47,243 bases of DNA, from positions 1-47,243 of the forward strand of contig JAHXHR010000011.1 in the NCBI GenBank assembly GCA_025656505.1, read 5' to 3'. Origin of the DNA: Candidatus Thiodiazotropha sp. (ex Epidulcina cf. delphinae) (lineage in GTDB: Bacteria > Pseudomonadota > Gammaproteobacteria > Chromatiales > Chromatiaceae). The position numbers were made by a program, and so were the translations under genes. Positions within the stretch are counted from its first letter, which is position 1; each line of letters begins with the position of its first letter. Under the pieces are notes generated by a model that saw only the letters and a list, made by a program, of their open reading frames with translations, did no database searches and was not told the DNA's origin. Of the stretch, positions 45,184 through 47,243 are shown in pieces.

Positions 45184-45431
45184 CTCAAGTTTCGGCGTTC
45201 AAATTCACCTCGTTTCCATGTTCTATGTGGGAACGCATGATGTGAACAGGGCGTAGGGTGCGGCCTTGCCGCACCATGCTGGGTTGCGCTCCTGTTTGCT
45301 ATGGCGGGTTTTTTCACTTTGCGACCCCCTGACCCATACCTTGGGTTCCAGGGCTTCAAGTTACGGTGCGGCAGGGCCACACCCTACGAAGCTCGTAGAA
45401 TATGGGAACGGGACGAACTCCGAAACTTGAG
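45184..45431. repeat. Nested inverted-repeat element between the two MITE copies
   Basis: Outer arms CTCAAGTTTCGGCGTTC (45184-45200) / GAACTCCGAAACTTGAG (45415-45431), 16/17; inner arms are GTAGGGTGCGGC hairpin repeats at 45257-45275 and 45365-45383 in opposite orientation. Confidence 0.75.
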
Positions 45432-45549
45432 TAAACATCTTGAATGAAGGGTTGGAGCCACCGGCGGGTTAGCAATATGTCTCTAAACGAAAAGGAGATT
45501 CTGGAGTTCGACTACTTGACCGGACAGGAGCAGGAACTATCCGCCTAGC

Positions 45550-45698
45550 CCTGCCCATTACCCATAAGTCTGAAATATGGGAACAGACATGACATAACCT
45601 GTTGTTTTCGTTAGGTTCATATTTTTGTTGGCTGTTAGGGGCATGGTTTGTAACTCGTTGTTTTTAAAGGGTGGAAATATTTGTGGGTAATGGGCAGG
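45550..45698. mobile_element. 149-bp MITE-like element, copy 2, flanked by CCTAGC duplication
   Basis: Same sequence as 44982-45130 except one A/G difference; TSD CCTAGC at 45544-45549 and 45699-45704. Confidence 0.88.
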
Positions 45699-46454
45699 CC
45701 TAGCCAATGCCAGCATATTATGCCTTTTGCTCAGACCGGCAGTAGCCGGGATTCGATTCGGGTAACGCAGCAGGAAAACGCCGAACAGGCCGATCACAAG
45801 CAACCACACCGTCATCGGTTCATCGATCGATATCGCCGACAGTATCCCGACCGCATCGATGTCGGCGCCCGCCTTTCCACCCCTGAAAAACCGCTGGTCA
45901 ACATCGTCGATCAACCGAACGAAGCTGAAAAGCTCGTTACCGGCAAGTCCAAAGCGATCGATGTCGATGAAAAAAGCGTTTGTTCCATAGACTTGGTTAT
46001 CGGGATTGATATAGGCGTCGTCAAAGTATGTGCTACCCACTTGAAGCCAGTTTTGGTTATCCCGGCTGATCTCCACGAATACGTTCTCCACATCGGAGCC
46101 GATTTCGAAAATCACCAAATCCCACCCATCGTCACCACTGCCGGTCAAGTAGGCATCGGTAAACTGCAGAGTAAGCCGACCGCCGTTGCCGAGGCTGACA
46201 TACTCCTTTCCAGGCCGGTTCAGGTCGTTGAAGTCAGGCATGCCCAGCGCGTTGGTCGGATCGGCGCGACTGCTCGATATCCGATTCGTCCGGAGAAAAT
46301 TCGGATTGTAGTCAACGACCCGATCGGCATAAGAGCGTGCGTTTAACGGGTAGTCGAATCCGAGCAGAGGGGATGTAAAAGAGACACCGGAACAAGCGAA
46401 AAAAAGAAAGATGAGGCTGAAAATAAACAGAGGATTTTTAATACGGTCTTTCAC
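45558..46454 (-). CDS. PEP-CTERM-like exported protein whose C-terminal tail is MITE-encoded
   Basis: Signal peptide FIFSLIFLFFACSG; YVSLGNGGRLTLQFTDAYLTGSGDDGWDLVIFEIG; near C-terminus IDEPMTVWLLVIGLFGVFLLRYPNR; residues after LALA derive from the MITE. Confidence 0.75.
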   Translation of the reverse strand: MKDRIKNPLFIFSLIFLFFACSGVSFTSPLLGFDYPLNARSYADRVVDYNPNFLRTNRISSSRADPTNALGMPDFNDLNRPGKEYVSLGNGGRLTLQFTDAYLTGSGDDGWDLVIFEIGSDVENVFVEISRDNQNWLQVGSTYFDDAYINPDNQVYGTNAFFIDIDRFGLAGNELFSFVRLIDDVDQRFFRGGKAGADIDAVGILSAISIDEPMTVWLLVIGLFGVFLLRYPNRIPATAGLSKRHNMLALARPAHYPQIFPPFKNNELQTMPLTANKNMNLTKTTGYVMSVPIFQTYG

Positions 46455-47051
46455 GGCTTATCACCTGTACGGCAGACGAAGGCGGCGGTAAATTTCCCCT
46501 GTCGACGCTCCCGGCACAAATCGCCGGATGCACCTGAAGCCATGCCTTTCTCTATAGAGGATACATAAGGTTATCGGCCGATTTTGCAAAAACTTTGACC
46601 CGGCATAGGTTAAAGTCAGCATCAAAACGAATCACGTTCCTACGCGCATCCGGAATAGGCTAATCCACTGAGCAGGTTCAGATGATAAGGGGATAATCTC
46701 CTTGAGATTTTAGCGATCGATTTAGAGCCAAAGGTATTCGAATCGGCATTCGGACTTGATTAAAGCCGATGGGGTGTGGTATTTTCTTCCCACTTCAGAG
46801 ATTCATTACTTGCAAAGGAGCGCTATGAACGGCGAGCAAGGATGTACATTCCTACAAAATGCCCGTTTCGATACCGCAAGTAAGCGCATCGGCTCGGCGT
46901 ATCCTCTCTCCCCAATCGATAAACAAAGCCACAGCGTTAGCCTGTCAACAATCCAGCTATCTATACGGGTTAGCTCTAACTTGAAACGGATTTGTGTGGG
47001 TGCGTATCGTGTGAATGCAACGGACCCTCACCGGCCAACCTGGAAGGTGCT

Positions 47052-47183
47052 ATGTTTCGAAAAGCAGTTTTAAGTCGATCCTCGTTGTTTCTCCTTGTCG
47101 CCACCAACATCCCTCCGGTATGGGCGGATACCAGCGCTGCAAGCCCTATAAAAGGGCTATATCCGGATTTCCCCGACACATAA
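47052..47183 (+). CDS. Possible small exported peptide, 43 aa
   Basis: MFRKAVLSRSSLFLLVATNIPPVWADTSAASPIKGLYPDFPDT; signal-peptide-like N-terminus, upstream ggaaggtgct. Confidence 0.35.
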   Translation: MFRKAVLSRSSLFLLVATNIPPVWADTSAASPIKGLYPDFPDT

Positions 47184-47243
47184 AAGCATAAATAAGGCCG
47201 TTTTATAATGTTTCATAAGAATTATGATGACATTCACAATGTA

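Noticed and set aside
46756-47073. 105-aa ORF near the window end
   Set aside because: No domain resemblance; composition looks noncoding.

Overview
The window is a gammaproteobacterial chromosome segment spanning the replication-origin neighbourhood. The core backbone is parB-parA-rsmG-mnmG (minus strand), then mnmE-yidC-yidD-rnpA-rpmH (minus strand), dnaA-dnaN-recF-gyrB (plus strand) and plsC-gmhB-mazG-like-glyS-glyQ (minus strand). These are followed by a PP-loop/TusA/CDF cluster and glnA-DUF4124-ntrB-ntrC. Two near-consensus parS palindromes lie inside recF, and DnaA boxes flank dnaA. Accessory or unusual content: (1) an AT-rich four-gene operon (about 18.2-21.3 kb) inserted in the normally tight mnmE-mnmG synteny. 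It encodes a MerR-like regulator, a 163-aa protein, a 475-aa HELGH metalloprotease-like protein and a divergent dCTP-deaminase/dUTPase-fold protein. This is the best candidate for an undescribed (possibly anti-phage) system. (2) Two tandem hybrid histidine kinases with related C-terminal halves but different sensors (UrtA/AmiC-like and NIT), bracketed by a 42-bp direct repeat. (3) A pair of nearly identical 149-bp MITE-like elements with perfect 15-bp TIRs and 6-bp target duplications, which supply the C-terminus of a PEP-CTERM-like ORF and enclose a nested inverted-repeat element. (4) Tandem NtrC-type sites and a sigma54-like promoter upstream of glnA. No rRNA, tRNA or CRISPR array was recognised. 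All family assignments come from reading the sequence; no database search was run.
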